DNA of 64,000 nt from Piscirickettsiaceae bacterium CG07_land_8_20_14_0_80_44_28 (GCA_002779995.1 PEWX01000076.1:19685-83684), one strand, 5' to 3'. Shown: positions 26,494 to 35,785, counted from the first letter of the stretch. The notes: a model not told the origin generated them from the letters alone. Made by a program: numbers and translations.

Positions 26494-26517
26494 ATTAAAG
26501 GTGTAAAGGAGTCAATA

Positions 26518-27516
26518 ATGGCGCACTATAGTTGGTCAAATGAAGTCTACCCACAATTAAGACTTGCTGTTTCAGATTGCCTGCGTGGTACCGAGTGCCG
26601 ATATAATGGTGGGCACGCTCAAGAAGATTTTATCAATCGTTCGTTACAATCTTATGCGGTTTTTTTCCCTTTTTGCCCGGAAGCACCCGTATTAGGTGTC
26701 CCAAGAGAAACCATTCGGTTGGTGAATGTGGATGGAAACATACGGGTTAGAGGCACTCGCACAGAAACGGATGTGACTGACTCATTGCAAACTTATATCG
26801 ACAAAGTGATTCCCCATCTTTTAAAGCAAGATTTAGATGGTGTAATTGTTAAATCGCGTTCACCGACTTGTGGACTTGAACGAATAAAACAGTATCGACC
26901 CACCGGAGAGTGGTTTGGCTCTCAAGACAAAATGGGGCAAGGCCTGTTTACCCATCGTTTGCTTGAAAAAGTACCGAGTTTGGCTGTGGAAGATGAAGGA
27001 CGGTTGCAAGACGCTTGGTTGCGGGAAACGTTTATACTGCGAGTCTATACGCAAGCAAGGTGGCGAATGTTTTTGCAGTCAGAGCCCAGTGTTACGCAAT
27101 TTCAAGCGTTTCATCGAGATCACAAATATTTATTACTCTCCAAGTCGGAAGTGATTTACCGTGAAATGGGGAAATTGGTTGCCGATGCAACTGCCCAAAA
27201 CCTGCCGGAACAGCTAAAAGCCTATGCGCAAAAACTTCATGCGGCTTTGGCGTGTCGAACCACAACGGGCGTGATGATCAATGTATTGGATCATATTTAT
27301 GGCTATTTCAAAAAGTTATTGTCTGAAGAGGAGAGGCAACTCTATATTGAAACTCGCGAGGAATTTCGGCAGAAAATTATTCCACTCATTGCGGTGATAA
27401 AGTTGCTGCAACAATTTTTAAAGCATTATGGTTCAGAATATTTATCGACACAGGTTATTTTGGATCCCTATCCTGCGGATTTAGCTTTACGATCAAAAAC
27501 CACTGCTTACCGATAA
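26518..27516 (+). CDS. DUF523/DUF1722 fusion protein (YbgA-like C-terminus)
   Basis: 332 residues. The N-terminal DUF523 domain has conserved Cys in VSDCLRGTECRYNGGH, FFPFCPEAPVLGVPRE and VKSRSPTCGLERIK. The C-terminal DUF1722 (YbgA) domain has FQAFHRDHKYLLLSKS and the LSEEERQ helices. The exact reaction is unknown; DUF1722 proteins often lie beside photolyase, ferrochelatase or MerR-type light regulators, which agrees with the divergent hemH. ATG 26518 (AAAGGAG 6 bases upstream) is chosen over an earlier in-frame start at 26482. Confidence 0.8.
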   Translation: MAHYSWSNEVYPQLRLAVSDCLRGTECRYNGGHAQEDFINRSLQSYAVFFPFCPEAPVLGVPRETIRLVNVDGNIRVRGTRTETDVTDSLQTYIDKVIPHLLKQDLDGVIVKSRSPTCGLERIKQYRPTGEWFGSQDKMGQGLFTHRLLEKVPSLAVEDEGRLQDAWLRETFILRVYTQARWRMFLQSEPSVTQFQAFHRDHKYLLLSKSEVIYREMGKLVADATAQNLPEQLKAYAQKLHAALACRTTTGVMINVLDHIYGYFKKLLSEEERQLYIETREEFRQKIIPLIAVIKLLQQFLKHYGSEYLSTQVILDPYPADLALRSKTTAYR

Positions 27517-27719
27517 TTGAGATGCCCAACTGATTCTAGGCGAGATCATTCGCTTGAAGCTGCGGCAAATTAAATTTTTTTTAAAAAAACAATAAATACT
27601 CATTTTTCTAAAACATTTTCATTATAATGAAATTGCTAAAGTATTTTTCTGATGCAGTTCATCTGAGCCGTTGATGGATTACACTTTGGTTTTAATTATT
27701 TGTTATATAAGGAAAAAGC
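27517..27719 (+). promoter_or_regulatory. Promoter and leader of the cold-shock gene
   Basis: TATAAT at 27623-27628 gives a start near 27635 and a leader of about 85 nt. That is the long AT-rich 5' leader typical of cold-shock genes, whose folding is temperature-sensitive. The -35 is weak. Poly-A/T stretches at 27570-27600; no hairpin terminator seen for the upstream gene. Confidence 0.4.
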
Positions 27720-27929
27720 ATGTCAGAGTTAGTTACAGGTACAGTGAAATGGTTTAATGATGAAAAAGGTTTCGGATTTATCGAGCAAGAAGGTGGAAAA
27801 GATGTCTTTGTTCATTTCTCAGCCATTAACGGTGGTGGTCGCAAATCATTGATGGAAGGCCAAACAGTGACCATGGAAGTTACACAGGGTCAAAAAGGAC
27901 CTCAAGCAGAAAACGTTACTGCTCAGTAA
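27720..27929 (+). CDS. Cold-shock protein (CspA family)
   Basis: 69-residue single OB-fold nucleic-acid chaperone. RNP1 (KGFGFI) and RNP2 (VFVHF) are intact, with the usual [14 protein letters not shown] start. It binds single-stranded RNA and DNA and melts RNA structure; whether it is cold-induced or constitutive cannot be told from the protein. Monocistronic: long leader upstream and terminator downstream. Which Csp paralogue it is cannot be decided here. Confidence 0.95.
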   Translation: MSELVTGTVKWFNDEKGFGFIEQEGGKDVFVHFSAINGGGRKSLMEGQTVTMEVTQGQKGPQAENVTAQ

Positions 27930-27940
27930 ATCTCCTCTCA

Positions 27941-27974
27941 AGCCCTTTACTGAATTTTCACTGAAGGGTTTTTT
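27941..27974 (+). terminator. Terminator of the cold-shock gene
   Basis: AGCCCTT (27941-27947) and AAGGGTT (27964-27970) form the base of a stem-loop followed by a T6 tract. Confidence 0.65.
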
Positions 27975-28174
27975 CTCTAGTTTCTCAATCCCCATTCAAA
28001 TTATTTTTTATAAATTGGTTCAGGCTTCTAATTTGAATCCATTTTTTAAAACTCATTATTTCAAGATTTAATCTTACTATTTATTTTATAGGCAATTTTT
28101 TTTGCTAATATGTCCCTGTTTGTCACAGGGTATTTAGCCTTTTGATAAAGTCAGGTTGGGTTGGATCTTAAAAG

Positions 28175-28251
28175 TGGTGCGCCCGAGAGGATTCGAACCT
28201 CAGACCCCTGCCTCCGGAGGGCAGTGCTCTATCCAGCTGAGCTACGGGCGC
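28175..28251 (-). tRNA. tRNA-Arg, anticodon CCG
   Basis: 77 nt including an encoded CCA. On the minus strand the acceptor GCGCCCG pairs with CGGGCGC, the D-arm is GCTCAGCTGGATAGAGC, the anticodon stem-loop is CTGCC-CTCCGGA-GGCAG (anticodon CCG, reads CGG), and the T-arm contains GGTTCGAATCC. TATAAT on the minus strand at 28272-28267 is a likely -10. The tRNA stands alone, with no insertion beside it. Confidence 0.96.
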
Positions 28252-28388
28252 GGAATTTTGAGTGCTATTATAAAGGTTCTATTCTCAATTTGTATCAAAT
28301 TTTATATTGGCACCTTTGACAAGAGCTAGACCGTGAAAATACGCTAAGGTGAAGCGGTTGCTCATTATGTCAACTCATAAGGAATTCT

Positions 28389-31310
28389 ATGAAAAAACAG
28401 AAACAAGTGACGACAGTATCAGATGAAGACGCGTTAGAAAAGTTGTATTGGGTTGTCATTGGTGCCTCAGCAGGTGGTTTAGAAGCCCTAAAAGAGTTTT
28501 TGAAGGTATTAGAGCCGCAAACGCCAGCCATCTATATTATTGCTCAGCACCTCGATCCTAAACATCCTACCATTCTTAAAGATTTATTGGAAAGAGTTTC
28601 TAATATGCCCGTGGAATTGGTGAATAAAGATATGACCCCCATTCCTAATACGATATATATCGTCTCACCGGGTCATAATGCACAAATTAAAAATGGCAAA
28701 ATCGTTCTTTCTCCTGCGGCGACTATCGGTCCTAAACCCTCTATTAATCTCTTGCTTGACTCGCTCGCTGAAGAGGTCAGTGAAAGGGCGATTGCGGTTA
28801 TTTTATCTGGCACTGGATCGGATGGCTCACAAGGCGTTGCATCAATAAAAGCCAGTTCGGGATTGATTATTGTTCAGGATGAGCAGACGGCAAAATATGC
28901 CAGTATGCCCAATTCAGCGATTGAAACCGGCTTTGTTGATTTGGTGCTACCCCCCTCAAAAATTGCGCAAGAGCTGGGGCAATATATTCAGTCGTCTGGT
29001 AAATTGCTATCGAATTTGGCAATGCCAAAGTCATCAACCAGTTTACAAAAGCTGTTTAAGCGTTTACTGGATGAAACCGGATATGATTTTAGTGGTTATA
29101 AATTGAAGACCGTTCAACGTCGAATTGCTCGGCGCATGGCGGTTCATAAAATATTAACACTGGACGACTATGTTTCGTTATTAAACACGTCCTCTTCTGA
29201 AGTCGAAAATCTATTTCGAGATTTACTGATTTCAGTGACAGATTTTTTTAGAGATACTGAAGCCTTTAGTGGGCTCGAAAGAGTCATTTTTGAGGTGGTC
29301 AAGCAACATGATGAAAATGATCAATTGCGTATTTGGGTACCGGGTTGTGCGAATGGTGAAGAAGCTTATTCTATTTCTATCTTGTTTCAAAAAGCGCGCA
29401 TGGCGCTTAGAAAAGAGATTAATTATCAGATTTTTGCCACCGATATTGATGAATTTGCTCTATCGCAAGCACGCAAAGCGACCTTTACCGAAACCCAAGT
29501 TAAAAACGTAGATCCACAAATACTCGATAGCTATTTTTATTTAAAAGAAGGCGCTTACATCATTAAAAAAATGGTTAGAGACCATGTTGTATTTGCACGC
29601 CAAAATGTGGTGATGGATCCGCCTTTTTCACGTTTGGATCTGATTAGCTGTCGGAATGTGATGATCTATTTTTCGATTGACTTACAACGTCAAGTATTAC
29701 AAACCTTCCATTTTGCCCTAAAACCAAATGGTTTTTTATTTTTGGGTAAAGCCGAATCGGCGAATTCGGTGACACCAGAGTTGTTTGACGCTTACGATAA
29801 AGTCAGTCAGATATTTAAGCGCAAACAGACCAGTATTTCTCAGCGAATTGATCATGTCTCCAGTGCGGTATCGGTTTCAATAAGCCGAAGGCGGCAAGAT
29901 TCCACTATGCCATTGATGTTGCAAGAGAAAAATCGATTGGTTGGGCAGCTTGATCAGGCTTTGCTTGATCAATTGATTCCAACCGCTGTGGTGATTGATG
30001 ATCAAGGTCAAGTGATGCATATTCGAGGGGATGTCAGTTATTATTTGACTTTTCCGCAAGGCCGTATTGATACCAATATCCTTACATTGGTCCGTGATGA
30101 ACTTAAAGTGGATGTACGCACATTGATTCAAAAGGCCAAACGGGATGGTAGTGCCACCACGCAAGCACTGTTTTATGAAGAGGTTTCTAAAAAAAATGCG
30201 CTGTTTTTATCCGTGCAGCGAATGTCTGTTGAAGGGATGTCACAAGATGTTTATGTGTTGAGTTTTACGAAAGTTGATCTCAGTGACGCATTTATTAGTG
30301 GCACCAGCTTAATTGATAATAAAGAAGGCATTAGTAATGAAACCTTACGCCAAGAAGTATCGATTTTTAAAGAGCGGTTACAAACGGCGGTGGAAGAGTT
30401 AGAGACCACCAACGAAGAATTACAATCGACCAACGAGGAATTACAGTCATCTAATGAAGAATTGCAGTCTGCCAATGAAGAATTACAAACTTCTAATGAG
30501 GAAATGCAGTCAACGAATGAAGAACTGTCTACCGTTAATGAAGAATTAGAAGTGAAAACTTTTGAGTTGGAACAGGTAAACAATGATTTAGAAAATATGT
30601 TGGCGATGATGAAAGAGCCGATTGTCATGGTCGACAATCGATTGAAAGTGCAAAGATTTACGAAAGCAGCAAGTCAAATTTTCAATTTAACTCAAAAAGA
30701 CATTGGCCAAATTATTACCACCTTAGATTTAGGGGTTGAAATTGTAAATTTACGTCAAGAATTACTTAATGTGATTGAGTCAACTTCGGAACATGACTTA
30801 CCGATTCGGAAACGAGATCAAGAGTTTGTGATTCGTCTTTCACCTTATAAAACCGATTCGGTCTCACAGGTTGGTGTGATGATGTTTGTTGAGGAGGTGG
30901 CTTTGACAACCCCTCTTCCTTCTGAATACAATCAACAGCAATGGCAGGTCGTCGAGTTATGTGGCAAAGTGGTTCCTTATGCACAAATTGTCATTGATCA
31001 AAAAGGCATTATAGTCGCTGTCAATGAGAGATCCGAGTCGTTATTCGGCTACAGTGCTAAGGAATTGTTATATCAAAATGTCAAAATATTAATGCCCAAT
31101 CCTTATAGTCAACATCATGATGATTATATTCGAGACTATCTGAATGGTAACAGTGCAGGCTCTTTAGGCATTTGGCGAGATGTAACGGGTCTGATGAAGA
31201 GTGGGGAGCGTTTATTATTGAAGCTGTATGTTGAATCCACTTTATTAAATGGGAAGCCATATTTTATGGGGTATTTAACTAAACCGGAGATTTTGGATGC
31301 GTTTAAATAA
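28389..31310 (+). CDS. CheB-CheR-PAS fusion chemotaxis-like signalling protein
   Basis: 973 residues. CheB methylesterase domain (about 18-205) with catalytic Ser27 (GASAGG), His54 (AQHLD) and Asp145 (GTGSDG) but no receiver domain, so it is not controlled by phosphorylation in the usual way. CheR methyltransferase domain (about 215-490) with VPGCANGEEAYSI and LISCRNVMIYF. Then an intermediate region, a coiled coil of seven 7-residue repeats of the NEELQSx type, and two PAS domains (about 735-970). Such fusions are known, but the methylated target is usually unclear; no chemoreceptor gene is in the window. Overlaps the next gene by 14 bp. Confidence 0.92.
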   Translation: MKKQKQVTTVSDEDALEKLYWVVIGASAGGLEALKEFLKVLEPQTPAIYIIAQHLDPKHPTILKDLLERVSNMPVELVNKDMTPIPNTIYIVSPGHNAQIKNGKIVLSPAATIGPKPSINLLLDSLAEEVSERAIAVILSGTGSDGSQGVASIKASSGLIIVQDEQTAKYASMPNSAIETGFVDLVLPPSKIAQELGQYIQSSGKLLSNLAMPKSSTSLQKLFKRLLDETGYDFSGYKLKTVQRRIARRMAVHKILTLDDYVSLLNTSSSEVENLFRDLLISVTDFFRDTEAFSGLERVIFEVVKQHDENDQLRIWVPGCANGEEAYSISILFQKARMALRKEINYQIFATDIDEFALSQARKATFTETQVKNVDPQILDSYFYLKEGAYIIKKMVRDHVVFARQNVVMDPPFSRLDLISCRNVMIYFSIDLQRQVLQTFHFALKPNGFLFLGKAESANSVTPELFDAYDKVSQIFKRKQTSISQRIDHVSSAVSVSISRRRQDSTMPLMLQEKNRLVGQLDQALLDQLIPTAVVIDDQGQVMHIRGDVSYYLTFPQGRIDTNILTLVRDELKVDVRTLIQKAKRDGSATTQALFYEEVSKKNALFLSVQRMSVEGMSQDVYVLSFTKVDLSDAFISGTSLIDNKEGISNETLRQEVSIFKERLQTAVEELETTNEELQSTNEELQSSNEELQSANEELQTSNEEMQSTNEELSTVNEELEVKTFELEQVNNDLENMLAMMKEPIVMVDNRLKVQRFTKAASQIFNLTQKDIGQIITTLDLGVEIVNLRQELLNVIESTSEHDLPIRKRDQEFVIRLSPYKTDSVSQVGVMMFVEEVALTTPLPSEYNQQQWQVVELCGKVVPYAQIVIDQKGIIVAVNERSESLFGYSAKELLYQNVKILMPNPYSQHHDDYIRDYLNGNSAGSLGIWRDVTGLMKSGERLLLKLYVESTLLNGKPYFMGYLTKPEILDAFK
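30393..30539 (+). repeat. 21-bp tandem coding repeat (seven units) in the CheB-CheR fusion
   Basis: Seven in-frame 21-bp units starting with GAAGA or GAGGA encode variants of E-E-L-Q-S-T-N, a perfect heptad coiled coil. Units differ at synonymous positions, so this is an old, selected repeat. Slippage could change the linker length by whole heptads. Confidence 0.85.
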
Positions 31311-33498
31311 AGAGGACGTTCCTGAAGTTTGTCAGCACTTACTTCGTGATATTGAAGCTTATCAAGACGAAAATGCCAGATTACTTGATCAACATATTAC
31401 CTTAGAACATCAGTTCAATTTGCTGGAACAGCAACTTACTGAAATAGAAGCTGAAGCACAAGATAACCTGCAATCCAATCAAAAAACTTTGGACTCCAAT
31501 AATCAATATGAGCAAATGTTTCTTCAATCGCCTATTGCTTTGGTTGAAGTTGATGAAAACGGGTTAATTATAGCTGCCAATCAGATGGCAGTTGAATTAC
31601 TGCAAAAAAAGAGCTTGATATTAAAAAACACCAATATTAGAACTTTTTTAGTTGCAAAAAGTCGTGTCAATTTTATAAAAACAATTCAATCAATGATTTC
31701 AGACCTCAATGTCAAGCGAAACCAGCAGGTATTGACTTTCAAGGATGGTCGTTTGGTAGATGCTCAATTTCAAATTATTGATTCTGCCGTGATTCAAAAC
31801 ACAACTATTTTAATGTCATTAAATTTAATTGACCTTAACGTACCGTCTCCCCATTCATATCGATTGTTTTCAGTGATGTTTGAGCAGTCGAATGAAGGCG
31901 TCATTATCACCGATAGGGATGGCACCATTGTCAATGTCAATCATGCTTTTTGCGAAATTACGGGTTACAGCCAAATTGAAGCGATTGGTCAAAATCCTAA
32001 GCTGCTGCATTCTGGTTATCATAATGAAGCATTTTACAAAAAAATGTGGCAGCAGTTGTTGGATATAGGTTGGTGGTCTGGAGAAATTTGGAATAAGCGC
32101 AAAAATGGTGAGATTTATCCAGAATGGTTATCGATTTATCGGGTGTATGATGAACAGTTGGCGCATACTTATTATATTGCTAATTTTTCCGATTTAACCC
32201 AACGAAAACATCATCAACAACAGTTAGATCGATTGGCTTTTTATGATGCATTAACGGGGTTACCGAACCGAACTCGGCTCCACAACTTTATTGAAGATAA
32301 ATTAGCCAGTGCCAAATCGGCGGATAAAGTGGCGGTTTTGTTTTTGGATTTAGATAAATTTAAAGATGTTAATGATCAGTATGGCCATCCAGAAGGGGAT
32401 CGGGTTCTAAGAGAAGCCGCCCAAAGAATCTTGTCGAGAATTCGAGAGGGGGATATGGCTTGTCGGGTAGGTGGTGATGAGTTCGTTGTGGTATTAACGC
32501 GTATTCATAAGCCGGATGATGCTATTACAGTCGCTAAAGATATGGTGGAAGTTTTGTCTAAAGCGTTTGTAACTGAGCATAATCGGCACCGTTTATCTGT
32601 CTCTATTGGTCTGTCGTTTTCATCCAAACACGGAAAGAATTTCAGTGATTTGATGCGTCGCGCCGATTCAGCAATGTATAAAGCCAAACATCTGGGGCGT
32701 AATCGATTCCAAGTTTTTCAGCTTGAAGATGACGATCAACTCAATCATATTGCGACGGTTATTGCCCATATCTGGCGTGCGATTGATCGCCCGTTGCAAG
32801 CTATTGAGATGCACTATCAACCCGTTTATAGTGCAGAAAATACGCTTTGCCCGCGTCATTTTGAAGCGCTGGTTCGCATTAAGACAGAAGATGACCAATT
32901 AATTTTCCCAGGGGATTTTATTGAATTGGCTGAGCAGCATGGGTTGATGGATGAATTGGGCATGGCCATTTTTGAAGCCGTTTGCCGAGATATCGTCAAA
33001 CATCGGCTTGATTCTGCTTTACGGGTTGCGGTTAACCTATCGCAACAGCAATTTTATAATGGCAATTTAATCGAGCACCTAGAGTTGAAAGCCAAAGAAT
33101 TCCAATTAGATTTAAGTCGTTTTCAATTTGAAGTCACTGAAACCGCGACCATGGAAAATATCCATTCGATGAGAAAATTACTTGAAGGGTTAAAAAATAA
33201 GCAAGCTGATATTTTGTTAGATGATTTTGGAACGGGATATGCTTCCTTGTCCATTTTAAAAAATCTGCCAGTGAATATTCTTAAAATTGATCAAAGTTTT
33301 GTAAACGACATTGGCTGTTCGGTTGAGGTGGAAACACTGATTACGGCCATTATTGCTATGGCAAAAGCACTGGGCTTAGAGCTGGTTGCCGAAGGCGTTG
33401 AAACGGAAGCACAGTTGAAATGGTTAACGGCGCAAAAGGTCGATTATCTGCAAGGGTATTTTTTAGCCAAACCACAACTGCCTTTTAAATTAACTTAA
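31297..33498 (+). CDS. PAS-GGDEF-EAL cyclic-di-GMP signalling protein
   Basis: 733 residues, cytoplasmic: coiled-coil N-terminus (about 15-70), a PAS domain (about 70-180), a second PAS with PAC (about 188-305), then GGDEF and EAL domains. GGDEF is intact (392-396) and preceded by an RxxD inhibitory site (R-E-G-D). EAL is intact (Glu523), with the later catalytic residues in NLSQQQ, DDFGTGYASL, KIDQSF, AEGVET and QGYF. Synthesis and breakdown of cyclic-di-GMP are therefore both possible. Start overlaps the CheB-CheR gene, implying coupled translation and a common signal. The stop abuts an inverted-repeat element. Confidence 0.93.
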   Translation: MRLNKEDVPEVCQHLLRDIEAYQDENARLLDQHITLEHQFNLLEQQLTEIEAEAQDNLQSNQKTLDSNNQYEQMFLQSPIALVEVDENGLIIAANQMAVELLQKKSLILKNTNIRTFLVAKSRVNFIKTIQSMISDLNVKRNQQVLTFKDGRLVDAQFQIIDSAVIQNTTILMSLNLIDLNVPSPHSYRLFSVMFEQSNEGVIITDRDGTIVNVNHAFCEITGYSQIEAIGQNPKLLHSGYHNEAFYKKMWQQLLDIGWWSGEIWNKRKNGEIYPEWLSIYRVYDEQLAHTYYIANFSDLTQRKHHQQQLDRLAFYDALTGLPNRTRLHNFIEDKLASAKSADKVAVLFLDLDKFKDVNDQYGHPEGDRVLREAAQRILSRIREGDMACRVGGDEFVVVLTRIHKPDDAITVAKDMVEVLSKAFVTEHNRHRLSVSIGLSFSSKHGKNFSDLMRRADSAMYKAKHLGRNRFQVFQLEDDDQLNHIATVIAHIWRAIDRPLQAIEMHYQPVYSAENTLCPRHFEALVRIKTEDDQLIFPGDFIELAEQHGLMDELGMAIFEAVCRDIVKHRLDSALRVAVNLSQQQFYNGNLIEHLELKAKEFQLDLSRFQFEVTETATMENIHSMRKLLEGLKNKQADILLDDFGTGYASLSILKNLPVNILKIDQSFVNDIGCSVEVETLITAIIAMAKALGLELVAEGVETEAQLKWLTAQKVDYLQGYFLAKPQLPFKLT

Positions 33499-33594
33499 AG
33501 AGACCTTTGCACGGGTGGGGCGCGAAAGAAAATATGGGAAATTTTAACCCTTTTTATTCGTGACTTTATCTCGTGCAAAGGTCTCTTTAAGTTA
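33491..33594 (-). mobile_element. Short inverted-repeat element (MITE-like), copy 1
   Basis: 104 bp with perfect 23-bp inverted ends (33491-33513 and 33572-33594). The element proper starts AGAGACCTTTGCACG and is flanked on both sides by TTAA, a possible target duplication. Outside that, TAAC/GTTA are also complementary, so the empty site would have been the palindrome TAACTTAAGTTA. The inner sequence read on the minus strand (GTCACGAATAAAAAGGGTTA) matches copy 2 at 46.95 kb. Too short for a transposase; the ends resemble those of IS5-group elements as I remember them. It touches the stop codon of the GGDEF-EAL gene and could serve as its terminator. Confidence 0.75.
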
Positions 33595-33811
33595 AAACGC
33601 TATCAATGGTTATGCGTATGAGTCGGATAATCAATACGCCGCTTTGTGATTCACTGACGTAAAGTGCTGGAGCGTGAATGTTTTTAAGCACCTGATTTCT
33701 TGTTATCGTTGCGTTCACAGGGCATAATCAAGTTTAATGAATTAGTAAACTCTAATATAAAATGATATTATAAGCGTTTATCGATTCAAGTCCTTACCTT
33801 CGGATTTCTTT
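33595..33811. other. 217-bp spacer before the membrane GGDEF gene
   Basis: Together with the MITE-like element this makes a gene-free stretch of about 310 bp. It is AT-rich, with TATA-like runs at 33755-33772 that could be a promoter. I see no RNA gene or second repeat. Confidence 0.4.
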
Positions 33812-35671
33812 ATGCTTTCATTCCTCTCGGCAAATTTTTTGGCGACAAAACGATTTTTATACAGGAGCATCCTTTTTTGTTGTGTGATCGCTGTGACTGT
33901 GTATGGTTTGTATCAGTGGCAGCTTGATAGTGCCCGTCAACAAGAATATCAATTCTACAAGAAACAATTAAACGATAAATTATCGGCGTTAATTCAAGGC
34001 AAAGCAGAAATAACTCAGGCTATTGCCATTTCCATCACCACTTTGCCCGTGTTAAAGCAGGCTATCCAGCATAGAGATATACCGATTCACCCGATTTTGG
34101 CTGCTTATAGTCAACGTATAAAAGCGCATACGCCTTACAAAGAAGTGTGGATTCAATTAATTGATGCTCAAGGCATTAGTATTGGACGTAGTTGGACAAA
34201 ACACGTTAATGACGACTTGAGTTTAATACGACAAGATGTTGCCTCATTGATTGAACACCCCCGTTATTTAAATAACTTCAGTGTGGGAAAATTTGCGCTG
34301 ACTTTTAAGTCATTGGTTCCTATTTATGACAAAACCCATGAGTTGATGGGGATTTTAGAAGTGATTTCGCATGTCAATTCTATTGACCGTATGTTGTCAT
34401 CTACGAATGGTGTGCGTTCAGTCGTATTGGTGAATCGCGATTATCGATCGCAGTTAACGCGCTCTAAAACAGGTAAGTTTATTGAAGATTATTATATTGC
34501 TAATGATGCGGCTACGGATCGTGATATGGCAAGGATTCAACAAGCTGGCGTAATGCGCGTTTTTGAAAATGCTGAATATATGGTATTTGATGATCATTTA
34601 TTGCTGAGCCATCCGTTATGGGATCTGGAGGGCAAAAGGATAGCAAACTGGGTCATGGTGCTTCCGATAGCGTCTTTTCAGTTTGCAAATTTGCAACAAA
34701 CTAAGCGCCAATTTGTTGTTATAACGGGGTTTATTATTGTTTTAATGTTGTTGCTGGCGGCGATGGTGTATTTCAAACATCGATCTGATTTTGAGCGGAG
34801 ATTCTTTTTTGATGTATTCGATACCGCAACGGAAATGATTTATGTGTTAAAGTCCGGCCGGATTATGTTGGCCAATAAACAGTTTTTTGAGTTTTTCCAT
34901 TCGTTTAAAAGTGTGGCGGAATTTCATCAAAAGCATGACTGTATTTGTGAGTTCTTTGTGCCTGAAGACGGTTATTTAAAGGCACATATGGGTCAGGAAT
35001 ATTGGTTGGATTATTTGTTGAATCATCCTGAAAAAATGCACTATGTCAAAATTCAACAAGCCGACAAGGTCTCAATATTTTTAATTAAGGCTTCAGATGT
35101 TCGGAATGAACTTAACGATCAATATGTCAGCGTAATAATGTCAGATGTGACGGAAGAAGTGCATTATAAAAATCAGCTTGAACATCTTATTATTCAAGAT
35201 GAATTAACAGGGATTTATAATCGCCATTATTTTAATCAGGCGCTTAATCGTGAAATTAAGCGCCATCATCGTTACCAAACTTCCTTATCGATTGCCTTTT
35301 TAGATATTGATCACTTTAAGACGATCAATGATTTATATGGTCATGATGTGGGGGATGCGGTACTACGAGATATAACGAAAGTTATTGGTGACAGCTTGCG
35401 TGACACTGATATTTTTTGTCGGATTGGCGGTGAAGAATTTGTGGTGATTATGCCGCAAACAAACTTGAGAAATGCTAGGGAGATTGCTGAACGTATTCGG
35501 GTGTCAGTAGAGCGTATTGCCAGTGATCATGTGCCCAAAACGGTGACCGTTAGTATAGGGGTTGCTGAATTATTAGAAAATATGTCCGCTAATCAGTTAT
35601 ACAAAGTGGCCGATAGAGCGCTCTATCAGGCTAAAGAAAAGGGTCGAAATCGCGTTGAACCCAAAGTCTAA
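33812..35671 (+). CDS. Membrane-anchored diguanylate cyclase with periplasmic sensor
   Basis: 619 residues: membrane segment (about 14-34), a periplasmic sensor of about 260 residues that looks Cache-like (alpha-beta, with VWIQLIDAQGISIGRSW and LVPIYDKTHELMGILEV), a second membrane segment (about 300-322), a PAS-like region (about 335-450), then GGDEF. The active loop is GGEEF (539-543) with an upstream RxxD (R-D-T-D), so active synthesis with product inhibition is expected. No strong ribosome site is visible before ATG 33812. Separate from the previous gene; terminated by a palindromic repeat. Confidence 0.9.
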   Translation: MLSFLSANFLATKRFLYRSILFCCVIAVTVYGLYQWQLDSARQQEYQFYKKQLNDKLSALIQGKAEITQAIAISITTLPVLKQAIQHRDIPIHPILAAYSQRIKAHTPYKEVWIQLIDAQGISIGRSWTKHVNDDLSLIRQDVASLIEHPRYLNNFSVGKFALTFKSLVPIYDKTHELMGILEVISHVNSIDRMLSSTNGVRSVVLVNRDYRSQLTRSKTGKFIEDYYIANDAATDRDMARIQQAGVMRVFENAEYMVFDDHLLLSHPLWDLEGKRIANWVMVLPIASFQFANLQQTKRQFVVITGFIIVLMLLLAAMVYFKHRSDFERRFFFDVFDTATEMIYVLKSGRIMLANKQFFEFFHSFKSVAEFHQKHDCICEFFVPEDGYLKAHMGQEYWLDYLLNHPEKMHYVKIQQADKVSIFLIKASDVRNELNDQYVSVIMSDVTEEVHYKNQLEHLIIQDELTGIYNRHYFNQALNREIKRHHRYQTSLSIAFLDIDHFKTINDLYGHDVGDAVLRDITKVIGDSLRDTDIFCRIGGEEFVVIMPQTNLRNAREIAERIRVSVERIASDHVPKTVTVSIGVAELLENMSANQLYKVADRALYQAKEKGRNRVEPKV

Positions 35672-35760
35672 TCCGATCTCCTAAGCCGTTGGTATTTGTT
35701 CTCATTTCGGTAAACGTTTTCCTGATAAAGATAACCAAAATGGCAAGGGTTTTATTGGCT

Positions 35761-35785
35761 AAAATGACTAGGCTTGGTCATTTTT
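35761..35785. terminator. Variant palindrome as terminator of the GGDEF gene
   Basis: AAAATGAC (35761-35768) pairs with GTCATTTT (35777-35784) around CTAGGCTTGG (35768-35777), a two-base variant of the dispersed core, ending in T5. Confidence 0.65.

Noticed and set aside
28114..28130. Hairpin CCCTGT...ACAGGG upstream (plus strand) of the tRNA-Arg locus as terminator
   Set aside because: No T tract on the correct side for either strand; could be structure only.
28175..28251. tRNA-Arg as an integration site for a genomic island
   Set aside because: No integrase, no repeated tRNA 3' end, and normal genes on both sides.
30393..30539. Possible CRISPR-like array (regular 21-bp units)
   Set aside because: Units are contiguous, without spacers, and encode an in-frame coiled coil.
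30251..30637. Minus-strand open frame of Ser/Cys/Asn repeats
   Set aside because: Antisense image of the heptad repeats of the CheB-CheR fusion.
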